Positions 10,369-22,279 of a DNA stretch of 64,000 bases are shown piece by piece; the first letter of the stretch is position 1; every line of letters begins with the position of its first letter. The position numbers and the translations under genes are program-made. The notes under the pieces were generated by a model, which was not told the origin of the DNA, searched no databases, and saw nothing but the letters and a program-made list of their open reading frames with translations. The stretch comes from Molossus alvarezi (Eukaryota; Chordata; Mammalia; Chiroptera; Molossidae), in assembly GCA_037176705.1 (NCBI GenBank), contig CM073886.1:9632501-9696500 (forward strand), written 5' to 3'.

Positions 10369-11204
10369 AATACTGGTGTGCTCAGTCCCTCAGGATACCC
10401 AACAGACCAATCCCAATGCTTTTCAGGAACAACATTTGGTCCTCTAGCCAATCGTGTTCCAGTCTCAGCCACCATCTCAACCATGCCCCATACACTCAGG
10501 GCCAAGTATACACACTAGCGGCTGGCACAGGCTTAAGGGCTGCCCCTGGGCCACCGCAAGCAAGGCACCGGCCACATGGGATGCCCAGCCACGGGTGGAG
10601 CAGAGAATGCGGGAGTCGGGTATCTGGGGCCCAATACCACCCTCTGGCTCCTTCCCAGGCCCAGGTCTGGGAGAGGCCCGAGACCGCACCAAGGACATCA
10701 CATCCAGCCCTTCCACAACTCGTGTCACCGGCACCCACACGTGTGCCCCTCACTCAGTGGCCAAAGCAAGCAGTACGGCAGCCGGACAGGTTGGGCAGCC
10801 AGGAGCAGCAGCGGAGACAGCAGCGGCAGGGGCCTGTGGGATCAAAAGTGGGATGGGACAGGGTGACCACAACCCGCCCCTAAGACCTTGGATGAGGTTA
10901 GGCGCTAACCCCCACTCCAACCAGAAGCTGCCTTAGCCCTGAAACCGGGTGTTTGGACAGGCGCCACGCCCAGCTCCAAAAACGAGGTGCCTGCACTTGA
11001 AAGTCTTAGAAATTTAGAGTTGGGGTCTGGAGCTCAAGTGCCTCGTAGAAACCAGGTTCCTCTGCCTCCTCAGGCTTCTTCAGCCGTACAGTCCCTTAGG
11101 AACGGTGTGTGCTGATCCCTAGTGCTGGCTCTCGGCTGAAGTCAGGAAAAAGGCTAGGCCATGGCTCTTTCTGGGCACAGGGCCTATTGGGACACTGCCT
11201 GGCA
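10369..11204. other. GC-rich non-coding DNA
   Basis: Overlapping ORFs on both strands reflect composition only. No gene recognised. Confidence 0.4.
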
Positions 11205-11460
11205 ACCTCTTCCATAACTGGCTCCTCATTTAACATTCCACTCAAATGTCACCCCTCTGAGACAGGCCCTTCCCTGTCCACTGTATCCAAAGTAATAGCC
11301 TCAGTTACTCACAATGCCTCTTCTTTTTGGCCTCAGGAATGCCCACTAATGCCCTGCTTCCCCCTGTGTCCTTGCTGGCCCAGCCTCACTGCTTCAGGGT
11401 TAGGTACCCAGTGGTCTTTCCCCAGGGACAGTACTGAGCCAGATGTGGGTGTTACCCCTC
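11205..11460 (+). repeat. L2 LINE 3' fragment
   Basis: CTCAAATGTCACC..GAGACAGGCCCTTCCCTG..AGTAATAGCC follows the L2 3' region consensus. Confidence 0.6.
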
Positions 11461-11639
11461 CCAGCCCCACCTGCTCCTGTGGGAGGCAGAAGGGCAGTGC
11501 CAGCTGTAGTCACAGTGCCTAGAACAGTCTGATTTAGGCCTGCCTAATCTGGGCCTGGCAGGATAGCCAGGAGGTGCGAAGGCTGGACACCTGGAGGCCC
11601 TGAGCTAGCCCTCAGGAACACACATGCACAGGGGAGTCT

Positions 11640-12001
11640 CCAACCTTTTTTCGTTTTTAATTTCTTACAAAACCATGTGTGCCATCCAAATAGGACACTG
11701 CAGGCGGAAGCCAGGCACTGTGGCCCAAGGGCGGAGGCCCCCATGAACGAGTGGCTATCAACCCCAGAAGAACTGTTTTCCCTTCTGCACAGGGCCAGTA
11801 TGAGAAGGGGGTCCAGCTGGAGGTTCTGTGCTGCCCCTGGCTCAGCTGCTGGCAGAGAAGGCAGACCTTGGGTCCCTGATGCTCTTAGTGCCTGCAAGGG
11901 AAGGAGAGAGAAGAGGGTCTGAGGGGAGGAGAGGCTGGGACCAGGGATGGGGCAAGCCAGGGGGCAGGCCCACAATATCTCACCGAAAATGCACGATGCT
12001 A
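11640..12001 (-). other. STX4: STX4 3' UTR with candidate poly(A) signal
   Basis: Follows the STX4 stop codon (12004-12002 on the minus strand). A minus-strand ATTAAA hexamer lies at 11656-11661, about 340 bases past the stop, so the transcript probably ends near 11640. The hexamer is a common variant signal; its use is inferred. Confidence 0.45.
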
Positions 12002-15000
12002 TCAAGTCCATATGGAGACGCAAATGATGACTGCCAGAATGAGGACAACGATGGACACACAGATGGCAATCAACACTTTCTTCTGTGGAAGAGGAGGGGG
12101 TCAGGGAAACTCACAGGAGAGGAGGGAGAGCCACCCAGGGGAGGGGAGCGAGGTGAGGCTCACCTTCCGAGCCTTCTTCTGGTTCTCTAGGGCAATCTTG
12201 ATCTGTTCCTGCCCACGTTCCACGTAGTCTGCTGAGCTCAGGATGTTCTTCTCAATCCGGTTGATCATCTCCCCCTGTTCGAAGGAGGTGGCAGTTTAGG
12301 CAGGTAAGGATGAGTTGGGGAGGAAGACCCAGTAGTCCACTCTGCCCACCACACCCCTGCCCCAAATGACTAAAGGACATTCCTGGCAGAAAACACGGCA
12401 CTAACAAGGACATGGAGGCAGGACCACATCTAACGCAGTTCACACTCCTGAGGGTGGCCTCCAGGCCCCCTTGTATCGTGTGGTGCCTTCTGCCCTGCTC
12501 CTTTGACCCATGCAACCTTTACTGGCACTGGTGTCTTGGAGCCAAGTGCTTAAATAGCTCAGCTTTTTACAGAGCATGAACTTTGTCCCCTCACAACACT
12601 GACTGAATTTGCCCATTCTTCTGGATCTGTCTCCCAGCAGCTGAGAAGCGCTTCCTGTCCCTGCCCCTCGTGGCATCCCCAGCCTCCGGGTTCTGGTGCT
12701 CCTCAGTGAAATCCCTTCCCCACCACTCCCAGCTGTGAAAGGGTGCTGGCCGCGGCGCCAGTGGCTCAGCTCCTCCAGGACAGGGCTGGAGGCTCACTTC
12801 ACCCCGCAACCAGGGCCATGGCAAGAATAACACTTCCCACCCCAACCTTGTACAGATTTTAGGGGGCAACTCTGACTAGAGCTCTTAGAGGTATACGGGT
12901 ATATTCCATTGGTGGAGGAGAAGTCAGGGATGGGGCCATACCTGGGGCGGGGTCAAGTGTGTGTGGGGAATACTATGTATAGAAGAGTGGCCATCTGGGT
13001 AGCTGCAGAGGTGTATGCAATTCTGGGGCACAGCTAAGGAGGGAAGTAAGGGCCAGCCTGGAGGGCATGGCCCAGAGGGAGGGGAACAAAAGCCTGGGGG
13101 AGAGAGGCTAAGAGTAGAGGTGGGCTGACAGTGTGGCTGCAGTTCTGACTGAACATGATCTCACACCTGGGGTCTGGGTCAAGCTCAGCTGGCTCCCTGG
13201 GGTGCCCACCTGCATCTCCACCTCAGTAGCTAGAAAAGTGAAGATCTCATGAAGTTCACGAATACTGCGTTCAAGCTGCTGGATCTCACTGTGCCGGGCC
13301 GAGATCTCATTTAGGGCCTGTCGAGTCACCTGCGTGTCCTTCAATATCTGGAGAGTGGACAGGAGTGGAGGGACAGGTAACAGGGAAACCAGCAGCAGGT
13401 CAGAAGTTCCTGTAGATCTTTGTGGCAACCCTTGCGCTAGAACTGGGCCAGGGCCCTGCTGAGTGACTCCAGGCATGCAAATTCATTCCCTTCTGGGCCT
13501 CAGTATCCCCTCAATCAATAAGGGCCAGAGCTTGGAGAGGATGGGAGACCCAGCAGAGGGAGGCTGGCTGTGGCCACTCACATTGGACACAAACACCTCG
13601 CTCTGCCCGCTGTCCAGCATCTGTTCTAGCTCCTCATCAGACACCATTCCAGCATTTGCTGTGAAGGGAAAGGCCAGGCTTAGAGCTCGGTAGGGTTGGC
13701 TCACCCTGTGGACCAGGCACCACAACTCACTGATCTTCAGCTGCCTCCGAATCCGCTCCACATTCTTCTCCCGGTATTCAGACTGCATCGAGTTGCACTT
13801 GTTGATGAGTTCCACAAATTGCTGGGACAGGACCCCGTGCTACAGATGGAGAATACAGGCTGGTCAACCCTGGGACAATCTTTGCCCCGTCTGGGCCTCA
13901 GCATCCCCACTGGTACAGTGAGCAGACAGCACGAGCTGTTATGTGTGCCTGCTGCTTTGCCCGCTTGAAAGATTCCCCCATTCTCTCCAAGTAAAAGCCA
14001 AAGCCCTTACCAGGGCCTACAAGGCCCTACATGACCTGCCCCTCCCCAGTTTCCCCTCTGACCTTACCTCCACCCACTGTCCCTCCCTTATTTCCTCCAA
14101 CCACAGTGGACTCTTTCCTTCTTCCTGAACAAAGGACACCCCCTACCTCAGGCCTTTGCACTCACTGCTCCTTCCACCTAGAATGCTTATGCCCCACAAA
14201 GGCCTTCAAGTCTTTGTTCCACTGTTACCTTCTGAATGCAGTGTTCGCCACTTTATTGAAATTGCAACCTGCCTTCTCTCAACACTCTCTCTCTCTCTTT
14301 TTTTTTATCCTCACCCGAGGACATTTTTCCATTTTTTATTCAGATAGAGCGGGAGGGAGAGAGAGGAAGAGAGAGAGAGAGAAACATCGACGTGAAAGGA
14401 ACACATCGAGTGGCCGCCACCCGCACGACCCAACCAGGGCCGGGGACAAACTGCAACCGAGGTACCTGCCCTGAGTGGGAACCGAACCCGGGTCTCTGTG
14501 GACTGCAGGTTGACGCTCTAACCGCTGGGCCAAACTGGCCAAGGCCTCCCAGCACTCTCAATCCCTCTTCTCTTGCACCTTTTTCCTTAATACCTAATGA
14601 TGTTCTAAAATAATTTACTTATTTATTATGGTGAGAGTCTCTCCCCACCAGAATGTAAGCTCCATGAGGATAGGGATCTTTGGTTCTGCTGTAGCCCAAA
14701 CAGCTAGCACTCAATACATACTTGTTGAATGCTTGCTGAACACCAGTCTCATTGCTTAGACTAGCGTTGGACTAGTATGCCTGGAGTTCAGCCTGTTGCT
14801 GATTTCACAGGTCCACCTGGGCCCTCAGCCTCTTACACTGATGACCACCACAGGCTCCCCCTTTTTAAAAAAATAATAATTTTTTTTCCTTTATTGACTT
14901 TCAGAGAGAGAGAAAGAAACATTGATGAGAGAGAACACTGGCTGGCCACCTCCTGAATGACCCCCACTGGGAATCAGGCCCACAACCTGGGGATGTGCCC

Positions 15001-17001
15001 GGACTGAGAATTGAACTGGTGACCTCTTGGTGCAGGGGTCAACACTCCACCACACCGGCCAAACTCTCGTGAAATGCCCTCTCACCTTGTCCATTTCCCT
15101 GATGTCTTATTCCTTGGAGTTCCTTCCTCAGAGACATCACTGCTCTCCTGGCTTCAGTGAACCCTTTCAAGATGCCCAGACTGCTCCACCTTCAATCTGG
15201 GCTCTTTCTTGAGCTCTTGGCTCACCCACTCCAACTCTGACTTCTAAGAACTCTAAACTGGGAACCCAGAAGGGGCCAATCAGATCACCTTAACTCTCCT
15301 TTCTAAGATGTTGATTCAGTGACTTTCCCCGCAGGGAAGTTCCACTTTCAGACTTCTTGAATTCTGCCCAGGGGGCGGAGTCTGTCCCTGTCATCTGGGC
15401 AGGAAACCTGCCAGGCATTTATGACTGCTCCCTCTTCTTCCTTGGGCAGAGTTGTTAGCTAACAAGTCCTACATCAGTAATGTCTTTGTCACCTATTCAA
15501 GCTCAACTTCCCATCTTGGCTTCTAGAAAGCATGTCTCCCACAGCTGAGCCCAGGTCATATCTGGGGACTCATTCGATGACTTCTCATTGAATGGAGAAA
15601 AAGACGGGGTGTTATAATGGAATGGGAATGCTCTCTCTGAGCCTCAGTTTCCCCATTTGGAAAACCATTAGATTGTACTTGATGATCTCCAAGTCCCTTC
15701 CTTCTATAAAACAGTTGCTGAAATGTCCTGGTTCTGGGAATAACAAACCCACCTGGGTTTTTCTCATTCTTGTGTTGACCGAATTATAATTCTCATCAGC
15801 TTCCTCCTTCTGGGGCTCTATAGCTGTGGGAAGACACAAGGGTATTATGAGAGAGAGGGGTTGACCTGCAGCTTCTGAAAACAGAGGTGTTTATCTCCAT
15901 ATAATTTTTTCAGGAAATGTAGTTTATCATTTCCTGACTAATTCTAAACCTCTGACAAGGGTAAATATATTTTTCTTTGCAATACATCAGAAAATTCCCA
16001 GAAGTATGCAGAGGCCTCCTAACAAAACCTCCAAATACCTGCACAAAGAATGCACACTGGGCAGCAAGAATTTTAGGAGTAAATGGTTTTGTAAATAAAG
16101 GAACCTGAGAGGCAGGCATGTGCTGTGGAAATTGCTGTGGGCTGGAAGCCCAGAGAGGGAGATTCTAGACTGCTGTATAACCTGGATATTCACTGGTCTC
16201 TCTGGGCCACATACTCCCCAGATAGATCAGGAGCTGGGCAGGACCACAGGGAAGGATCTGTCTCAGGTCCTAGGAGCTCACCCTTTAGCTGCCCGCGGAT
16301 CTCTCTCCCCAGCTGTTTGATCTCGTCCCGCAAGTTCTGCAGGTCCTGCTTCATGCCTGATCAAAAGAATGCAGTATCATCAACAAATCTCCCTTGCCAC
16401 CACCTGCGTGGAACTACAATACCCAAAATCCCTCCGGTTGAGCATGCGTTCTGCACCCAGGTTTTCACTCACTCTCCTCGGGAAGGGGCGTGGCCAGGAT
16501 GGTAACCTGCTGTTTCTCCAACTCTCGGACTTTATTCTCCAGCTTGACGATAGTCTGCCGAATCGTCCGGACCTGGGGAGGGTAACCGAGAGGGCCGAAG
16601 GAGATCTATAGGTACTCCAGACCGCGTTGCTCCTCAGGTCCTCCAGACCTCTCGTGATCCAGGCAGGGACCCCAGCCCCATACCTTCTGGAAGAACTCCT
16701 CGTCCGGGCTCCCCAACCGTGCCGTGCCCGGGTGTACCACCAGCGCGACCCGCTCCTTGTCCTCATCGTCCGAGCTGTCATCCCCCTGCCAGGGCCGGGG
16801 TCATTGGCATCATTTCCTTGCTGTCGTTCTTTCCCCGCAGGACTCACGGGCTTCCGGGTCTTTCCTTCCTAGCCCTCAGCCACCCCTCCCTGCCCCGAAG
16901 CCCAGGAATCCTGCCTTCCAGTCAGACCCACCCCGTCCTCCCGTCCCAACCCTACTTCCCCGACTTCTCACCTGCCTCAGCTCTTGGGTCCTGTCCCGCA
17001 T
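12002..17001 (-). CDS. STX4: Syntaxin-4, complete, 10 coding exons, 297 aa
   Basis: Plasma-membrane Qa-SNARE that pairs with SNAP23 and VAMP2 in exocytosis, including GLUT4 delivery. Coding exons in transcript order: 16972-17001, 16684-16785, 16473-16572, 16282-16356, 15753-15823, 13731-13839, 13582-13658, 13210-13347, 12164-12274, 12002-12082. Every intron is GT-AG and the phases join without a break to 297 codons, the length known for human STX4. The start is the first ATG, giving the MRDRT N-peptide expected to bind Munc18c. Residues about 38-160 are the Habc helices. The SNARE motif is about 200-262, with the zero-layer glutamine at Q234, the last codon of exon 8. The juxtamembrane stretch is basic (KKARKKK). 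The hydrophobic anchor, about 274-297, ends in CVSIWT, unlike the human tail as I remember it. The gene diverges from STX1B. Identification is very secure. Confidence 0.97.
13965..14298 (+). repeat. L2 LINE fragment inside STX4 intron 5
   Basis: CCTACAAGGCCCTACATGACCTG and CCTCAGGCCTTTGCACTC are L2 landmarks. Continues after the SINE at 14299-14545 to about 14750 (GAATGTAAGCTCCATGAGGATAG). Confidence 0.75.
14299..14545 (-). mobile_element. Ves SINE type I in STX4 intron 5
   Basis: T run, ATCCTCACCCGAGGAC, head ending CAAACTGGCCAAGG. Flanks CTCAACACTCTC and CCCAGCACTCTC form an imperfect duplication. Confidence 0.88.
14880..15062 (-). mobile_element. Ves SINE type II in STX4 intron 5, partial head
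   Basis: TTTATTGACTTTCAGAGAG body, CCCCCACTGGGAATCAGG; the head is shortened (CACTCCACCACACCGGCC). Confidence 0.8.
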
Positions 17002-17430
17002 GGCGCCTCGAGCTCCCTCTCCCCGGCCCCTGAGCCCCGAGGGCCTCAAGATTCTAAGTTTGGAACTCCCGTCCCCTCCTCACACCCTGGCTCTCCCCTC
17101 CGCCTTCACCCTGCGGACCCCCCCCCCCCCCGAGCCGCCAGCAGTGTCTGTCCCTGACACAATCCGCAGTCAATGGGAAGGAGCTAACCACCGGGACCCC
17201 AGGGTTCCACAGGTTGGAATTCCCTTTTCTTCCCCTCCTCCAGTTCCCGCAGCCTAGGCCCCACCCCCTTTTGGATGAGCGGGGCATGCGCACGGGGTTG
17301 CATCTCTTCCCTGCTGGAGGAAAAGGCGGAGGTCGGAAGCTGCAGCGCCCCGACCGGAAGCAAAATTGCCTGGATGTGAGAGCCCACCTCCTTTACCGGA
17401 ACTGTCGCATCTTCTAACGGCAATCTTGTT
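17002..17430 (-). promoter_or_regulatory. STX4: STX4 5' UTR and CpG-rich promoter
   Basis: GC- and CpG-rich DNA immediately upstream of the STX4 start codon, continuing a CpG-rich stretch that begins in exon 2 (about 16.6 kb). Several ETS-type cores are visible (CCGGAAG at about 17354-17360, CGGAAG near 17333, ACCGGAAC near 17396), as is common in housekeeping promoters without a TATA box. No TATA box is obvious. The transcription start cannot be fixed from sequence alone. Confidence 0.55.
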
Positions 17431-19650
17431 GCCAAAAGGGGTGAGAATGCATCATTTGTACGTAATCTGAGAGGCCCTGCATCTCACATCACCCCACGGT
17501 GCACCCCCGCGTCATGTGACTGGCCGGGTCCCAGCCTCCCGAACCATAGAACAAGACACTTTGACTGTCACGTGTCCTGGCTTCTGTCATTTCCATCTCT
17601 GGAACACCCATATCCCCACTACTTCCCGGGGCGCCCGACCTGCCCCCCTCCAGCTCCCACGAGGTGGGGAGGGGCTGACTAAACCCGAGACCTTATGAGG
17701 CAGTGGGTAGTAGGACCCTTGATGAATCGGCTCTATTTCTTTTGGGTCCTGAGGGGTGGACAGACTGAAGACTTAGAATTTGAGGCTATCAGCATCATGG
17801 GACTTTGAGATTCAGAAAATAAGATTCAGCGTCAGAACTGCAGGGTTTTGAAGACAGAGAATCTGCGGGTGGGAAGTGACCTCACCCAAGGCAGAAATCT
17901 CTCCTGCATACTCCTGTCGCAGCCTTTGACGACAAGGGGGCGGCTGGCGCCCTGCTTGAACACTGCAGTCCCTCTGCACTCACCACCTATGAGCAGTGAG
18001 ACTATTTAAGGGCAGCTCAGGCTGAGAAAAGTGTCTGTATTATATCGAGCAGTTTGCTTTGCAGTTAGGTCTTCCCTCCCGAGCCCACCAAAAAAAAAAT
18101 CTGTGCACTTTCCACATTATAGTGGACTGTGAGCTTTTGAAGTCAGGACATGATTGTCTTGTTCTTACCTGAGTCCCCAGCACCTCGTTTCGTACTTAAT
18201 GGGCCCTCAATAAATATTTGTGGACAGGATTTTAGCCTTTTATGTGTCTGAACATAAAGGTCATGGTTCCTTGGTTTTCTCTTTTAGGCTTCAGTCTCTC
18301 CTAGTGACACTTCTCTAACCCTGGCCCTCTAGGCGTTCATTCATTCAATATATATTTATTGGTCATTTACAATTGGCCAGACACTGTTCTAGGGGCAGGA
18401 GATACATCAGGGCCTAACAGATAAAAATACCTTGCACTTGTGTAACTTACATTCAACAGGAGTCCCAAAGACACTGAGTCTCAGCAAACCTGGAATGAAT
18501 ATTGAGTCTCGTGGATCCCACAGTTTTTTGCAGGGAACTTATATGAAGTTTCAAGCAGGAGAAGGAATGGCCCCTCTCTAGTATGCCCTGGTAAGAAAAC
18601 CTAGATTCCTATGATTGAGTTACTGTGGCCTTTTGGGAAGTCACTAGTTGTCTCTGGACCTTGATCTCCCATCTATACAGTAGGTGGCAGTAGGGGGATG
18701 GGGAGATCATCTTTATGGGTATTCCCTGCTTTACAGTTCAATGATTATGAGTTTGGAAACTGTCAAATGCTATCTTATCCTGTATGAGGGGCTTTGATCC
18801 TTCTCCTCTTCCCTTTAAAACCCAACTCACTGGGGGGGGGGGGGTGTCAGGAATGAAGGAATGAAGATACTGCCACTCTGATCAACCCACAGGGGAAATG
18901 AAAGGTTGGATGGGTTTCAGGAGGCCAAGCCCTGTTCCATGGCATCCCATGGAGATCATGGGAAAGGATTTCTCTGCTCTTGGGTCTTCCATATTAACCT
19001 CTACCCCCCTGTCCCCCTCCCCTTCTCTCTCTGTCTCTGTCTATCTCTCTGTCTCTCTCACACTCTGTCTCTGTGTGGTACAGTGGAAGAAATTTTGGAT
19101 ATCTGACTCCTGGCCCAGGGTATGATCTTGAATAATTAATTATTCCTCTCTGGGAGTCAATTTTTTCATTGGACAACTTGGTCGGGTATTTCTGCCTTGC
19201 CTAAGGTAAAAATTGAATAACATCAGGTGAAGTTAGGAAGTATTCGGAAGAGTCTTGGGACGGGTTGAGTCCCCATCTGCAGGCTTTTGCTGCTGTGAGT
19301 TCAGCACTCTCTGGGCCCAGCAGTCCCACCTGCCTCTCTGCTTCTCAGCCTTTCAATGACTTGCTTTCTTGGTCCCCAGCTGTGATTTGGAGTTGTGGCT
19401 GCCTTTGTTATATTGCCCAGAATTATGACATTCACCATTTTATTTGTGGTCTCTGAGTAGGATGGCGGAGCTTTGGGATGGTCCCAAGAGGCTGACTCAA
19501 AGGCTTGTGAAGTCCTGTGCGGAGGGGATGGAGAGCAAGGGCCATTAGGGAGAATGGCTCTGGGCATGGGGCTTTCCAGAGTTGAACCCTGGTCTTTGTT
19601 TCATGGTCCTTTGTTACTCAGGCCCTTTGAGCAACCTTGATGTATGTATT
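17431..19650. other. Non-coding DNA upstream of STX4
   Basis: Mostly unique sequence; an L2-like 3' end at about 18120-18240 and a C/T-rich low-complexity tract at 19005-19070. No gene recognised. Confidence 0.45.
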
Positions 19651-19668
19651 AAGTATGTTGGGTCTTGG

Positions 19669-19914
19669 CCCTGGCCGGTTTGGCTCAGTGGTTAGAGCGT
19701 CGGCCTGCGGTCCGGAGAGACCCGGGTTCGGTTCCTGCTAAGGGCGCGTACCTCGGTTGCAGTTTGTCCCCGGCCCTGGTCGGTTGTGCGGGTGGCAGCC
19801 ACTCGATGTGTCCCTTTCACGTCGATGTTTCTCTCTCTCTCTCTGTTCCTCTCTCTCCCTCCCACTCTACCTGAACAAAAGATGGAAAAATGTCCTCGGG
19901 TGAGGATTAAAAAA
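19669..19914 (+). mobile_element. Ves SINE type I, young
   Basis: Perfect 18-base duplication AAGTATGTTGGGTCTTGG at 19651-19668 and 19915-19932; intact A and B boxes. Confidence 0.95.
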
Positions 19915-20091
19915 AAGTATGTTGGGTCTTGGATGTGTGGGTATTGATGATGTGTGTGTTTTTCTTTCAGTCTGTATAAAGGTCAGGCCCTACCTGATCC
20001 TGAGGCTTGGCAGCCTGCCCTGTCCCTTCCACGTGTAGGTCCATCCTACCAACACTGGAGCTAGATGACCTGGCTTAGAATCCAAGCTCGT

Positions 20092-20195
20092 GCCCTGGCC
20101 AGTTTGACTCAGCAGTTGAGCATTGGCCTGTGGACCAGAGAGTCCCAGGTTCAGTTCCTGCTATGGGCATGTACCGCAAAAAAAAAAAAAAAAAA
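20092..20195 (+). mobile_element. tRNA-only SINE (Ves head plus A tail)
   Basis: About 85 bases of tRNA-like head ending GGGCATGTACCGC, then 20 A's. No Ves body. Perfect duplication AATCCAAGCTCGT at 20079-20091 and 20196-20208. Confidence 0.9.
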
Positions 20196-20204
20196 AATCC
20201 AAGC

Positions 20205-20400
20205 TCGTTCATCTACTGTATAACTCTAAAAGGCAAGTTACTTAACCTCGCTGTGCCTCAGTTTACTCATTTGAAAAATGGGAACAATAACAGTACCAAC
20301 CTCATAGGGTTGCTGTAAGGATTAAATAAGGCAATATAAGTAAAGTGAATAAAACAGTGCCTGGTACAGAATAAGTGCGGTGTAAGTGTTTGCTGCTATT
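20205..20400 (+). repeat. MIR SINE
   Basis: AAGTTACTTAACC..TGTGCCTCAGTTT..CTCATAGGGTTGCTG follows the MIR core. Confidence 0.85.
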
Positions 20401-20559
20401 ATATGACAGTGTGATGATGGTTGTTACTCTGAGGGTATCAGCAGCCCGAGTCTCTGCCAGGGGTCCCGCTCTGCTGCTTGTCCAGGGTTTCCTCCCCTTT
20501 CCATCTCCTGAGCCCCACTGTGCACAGGGTCCTAGGCTAGTGGCCTTGCTAACTCCTAC

Positions 20560-20768
20560 AAATCTCCCATGCCTCCACTTGGATCTGACACACCATATAT
20601 GTAGCTTATTTATTTACATATTGTTTCCCTGCGCCTCTCCTCTCCACCCTACTAGAATCTAAGCTCCACGAGGACAGGGATTTTCACCTGCGTATTCATG
20701 CTATGTCCCCAGCACCTACAACCGTGCCTGGCACATAGATGCTGGTCAGTAAATATTCATAAATGAAT
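20560..20768 (+). repeat. L2 LINE 3' end
   Basis: ACTAGAATCTAAGCTCCACGAGGACAGGG..GTGCCTGGCACATAGATG..AATGAATAAA is the L2 3' terminus. Confidence 0.8.
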
Positions 20769-20769
20769 A

Positions 20770-20953
20770 AAATTTTTTTTTTGCATTTTTATTTATTGAT
20801 TTGAGAGAGAGAGAGAGAGAAACATCAATTTGTTGTTTCGCTTATTTATGTATTCATTGGTTGATTTCTTGTATGTGCCCTGACCGGGGATCAAACCCAC
20901 AACCTTGACATACCAGGATGATACTCTAACCAACTTAACTACTCAGCCAGGGC
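20770..20953 (-). mobile_element. Older bat tRNA-SINE (type III)
   Basis: TTTATTGATTTGAGAGAG, ATTCATTGGTTGATT core and a diverged head ending ACTCAGCCAGGGCC; related to copies at 23262 and 27369. Confidence 0.75.
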
Positions 20954-20968
20954 CAAATTACTTCTTTT

Positions 20969-21073
20969 CTTTTCTTTTCTTTTTTTTTTGGTATGTGCCC
21001 TTAGCAGGAACCAAACCCGGGACTCTCTGGTTTGCAGGCCGACACTCCAACCGCTGAGCCAAACTGGCCAGGG
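20969..21073 (-). mobile_element. tRNA-only SINE (Ves head plus A tail)
   Basis: Minus orientation: T-rich tail, then GGTATGTGCCCTTAGC and the reversed head. Body absent. Flanked by CCAAATTACTTCTTTT (20953-20968) and CCAAATTATTTCTTTT (21074-21089). Confidence 0.88.
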
Positions 21074-21100
21074 CCAAATTATTTCTTTTTAATATAAATA

Positions 21101-21343
21101 TTTTTTATTTTTTTATCCTCACCCGAGGACATTTTTTCATTTTTTGTTCAGATAGAGTGGGGGAGAGAGAGAGAGAGAGAAACATCAATGTGAAAGGGAC
21201 ACATCGAGTGGTTGCCCACTCGCACGACCCAACCAGGGCCAGGGACAAACTGCAACCGAGGTACGTGCCCTTGGTGGGAACCGAACCCAGGTCTCTCTGG
21301 GCTGCAGGCTGATGCTCTAACCACTGAGAAAACCGGCCAGGGC
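21101..21343 (-). mobile_element. Ves SINE type I
   Basis: Perfect TTTAATATAAAT at 21089-21100 and 21344-21355. Confidence 0.9.
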
Positions 21344-21355
21344 TTTAATATAAAT

Positions 21356-21565
21356 CTTATATAGCATTTACTATGTGCCAGGCACCAATATAAGCACTTC
21401 ATAAATATTTACTTACTTAATCTTTGTATCAGTTCTGTGAGAGAGATAGAAACTGATGCACAGAGATATTAACTTGCCCAAAGTACACACTAGTAAATGA
21501 GGGACAAGATTTAAACCCAGAGAGTGAGCTCCAGAGTCTGTGCTCTTAACCACCACACTACGACC
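21356..21565 (-). repeat. MIR SINE
   Basis: CTATGTGCCAGGCACCAATATAAG..AACTTGCCCAAAG..ACCACCACACTACG matches MIR in reverse orientation. Confidence 0.8.
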
Positions 21566-22279
21566 CAAGGAAAACTGATCCGAGGTGGCTCCCAGTATTC
21601 CATTCACCTTTGGGGACTTGCTGCCACCTATTGATGCCCTGCTTTCGACCATCTGGAGAAGAAGGGTGCAGACTGCCTGTAAGACTGAGACTTCTCCCCT
21701 CTCCTGTCATAGGGTCTCTCTTCGACACCTTCTGAGCTGGGGCTGACAGCTGGGGAAGTTGTTAGTCCTCTTCTCTCTCATAGTTAGCTGTGTCCCCAGG
21801 AGGCAAAGATATTCACGCATATCTCAAGTAAAGGGCCTCTGTTGACCCCACAAATGTGAGGCTGTTTCTGTGCCAAACCCCAAGGACCACAGAGATGAAG
21901 CTCCCACAACTCTTTCCTCATGATGTGCTTTGGCCTCACCTTGGTCATTTCCTAGAGTTCCATCTGAGAACCGCTCTTCTTCACACTCTACATATGTTCA
22001 TATGGCTTTAATTGACATCCACATGCTAGCTCCCAAATCTATATCTCCAACTCAGAATTCCCTCTTGAGTTCCAGACCATGGAATCTACGTGCCTCCTAG
22101 ACAGTCTGGGGGTCCCACAAGCATCTCAAATTCAGTGTGTCCCAAACAGGATGCATCATCCCCCCCACCACCAGGATTTCCTAAACCAGCTTCTGCTTTT
22201 CCTGTTTCCTCTCTACATGGGTGACACAGGTCACCCATGCCATAACCTTTGCCTTAAACTTCATTCTAAAGGTGATGGA
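21566..22279. other. Non-coding, no recognised feature
   Basis: Unique-looking intergenic sequence between MIR and an L1 fragment. Confidence 0.4.

Noticed and set aside
1..11600. Search for ZNF668, the next gene beyond STX4 in human
   Set aside because: No C2H2 zinc-finger repeats occur in any frame left of STX4; the gene presumably lies outside the window.
19665..19760. tRNA gene candidates with A- and B-box-like motifs
   Set aside because: They are heads of SINEs, repeated dozens of times with tails and target duplications; no independent tRNA gene was seen.
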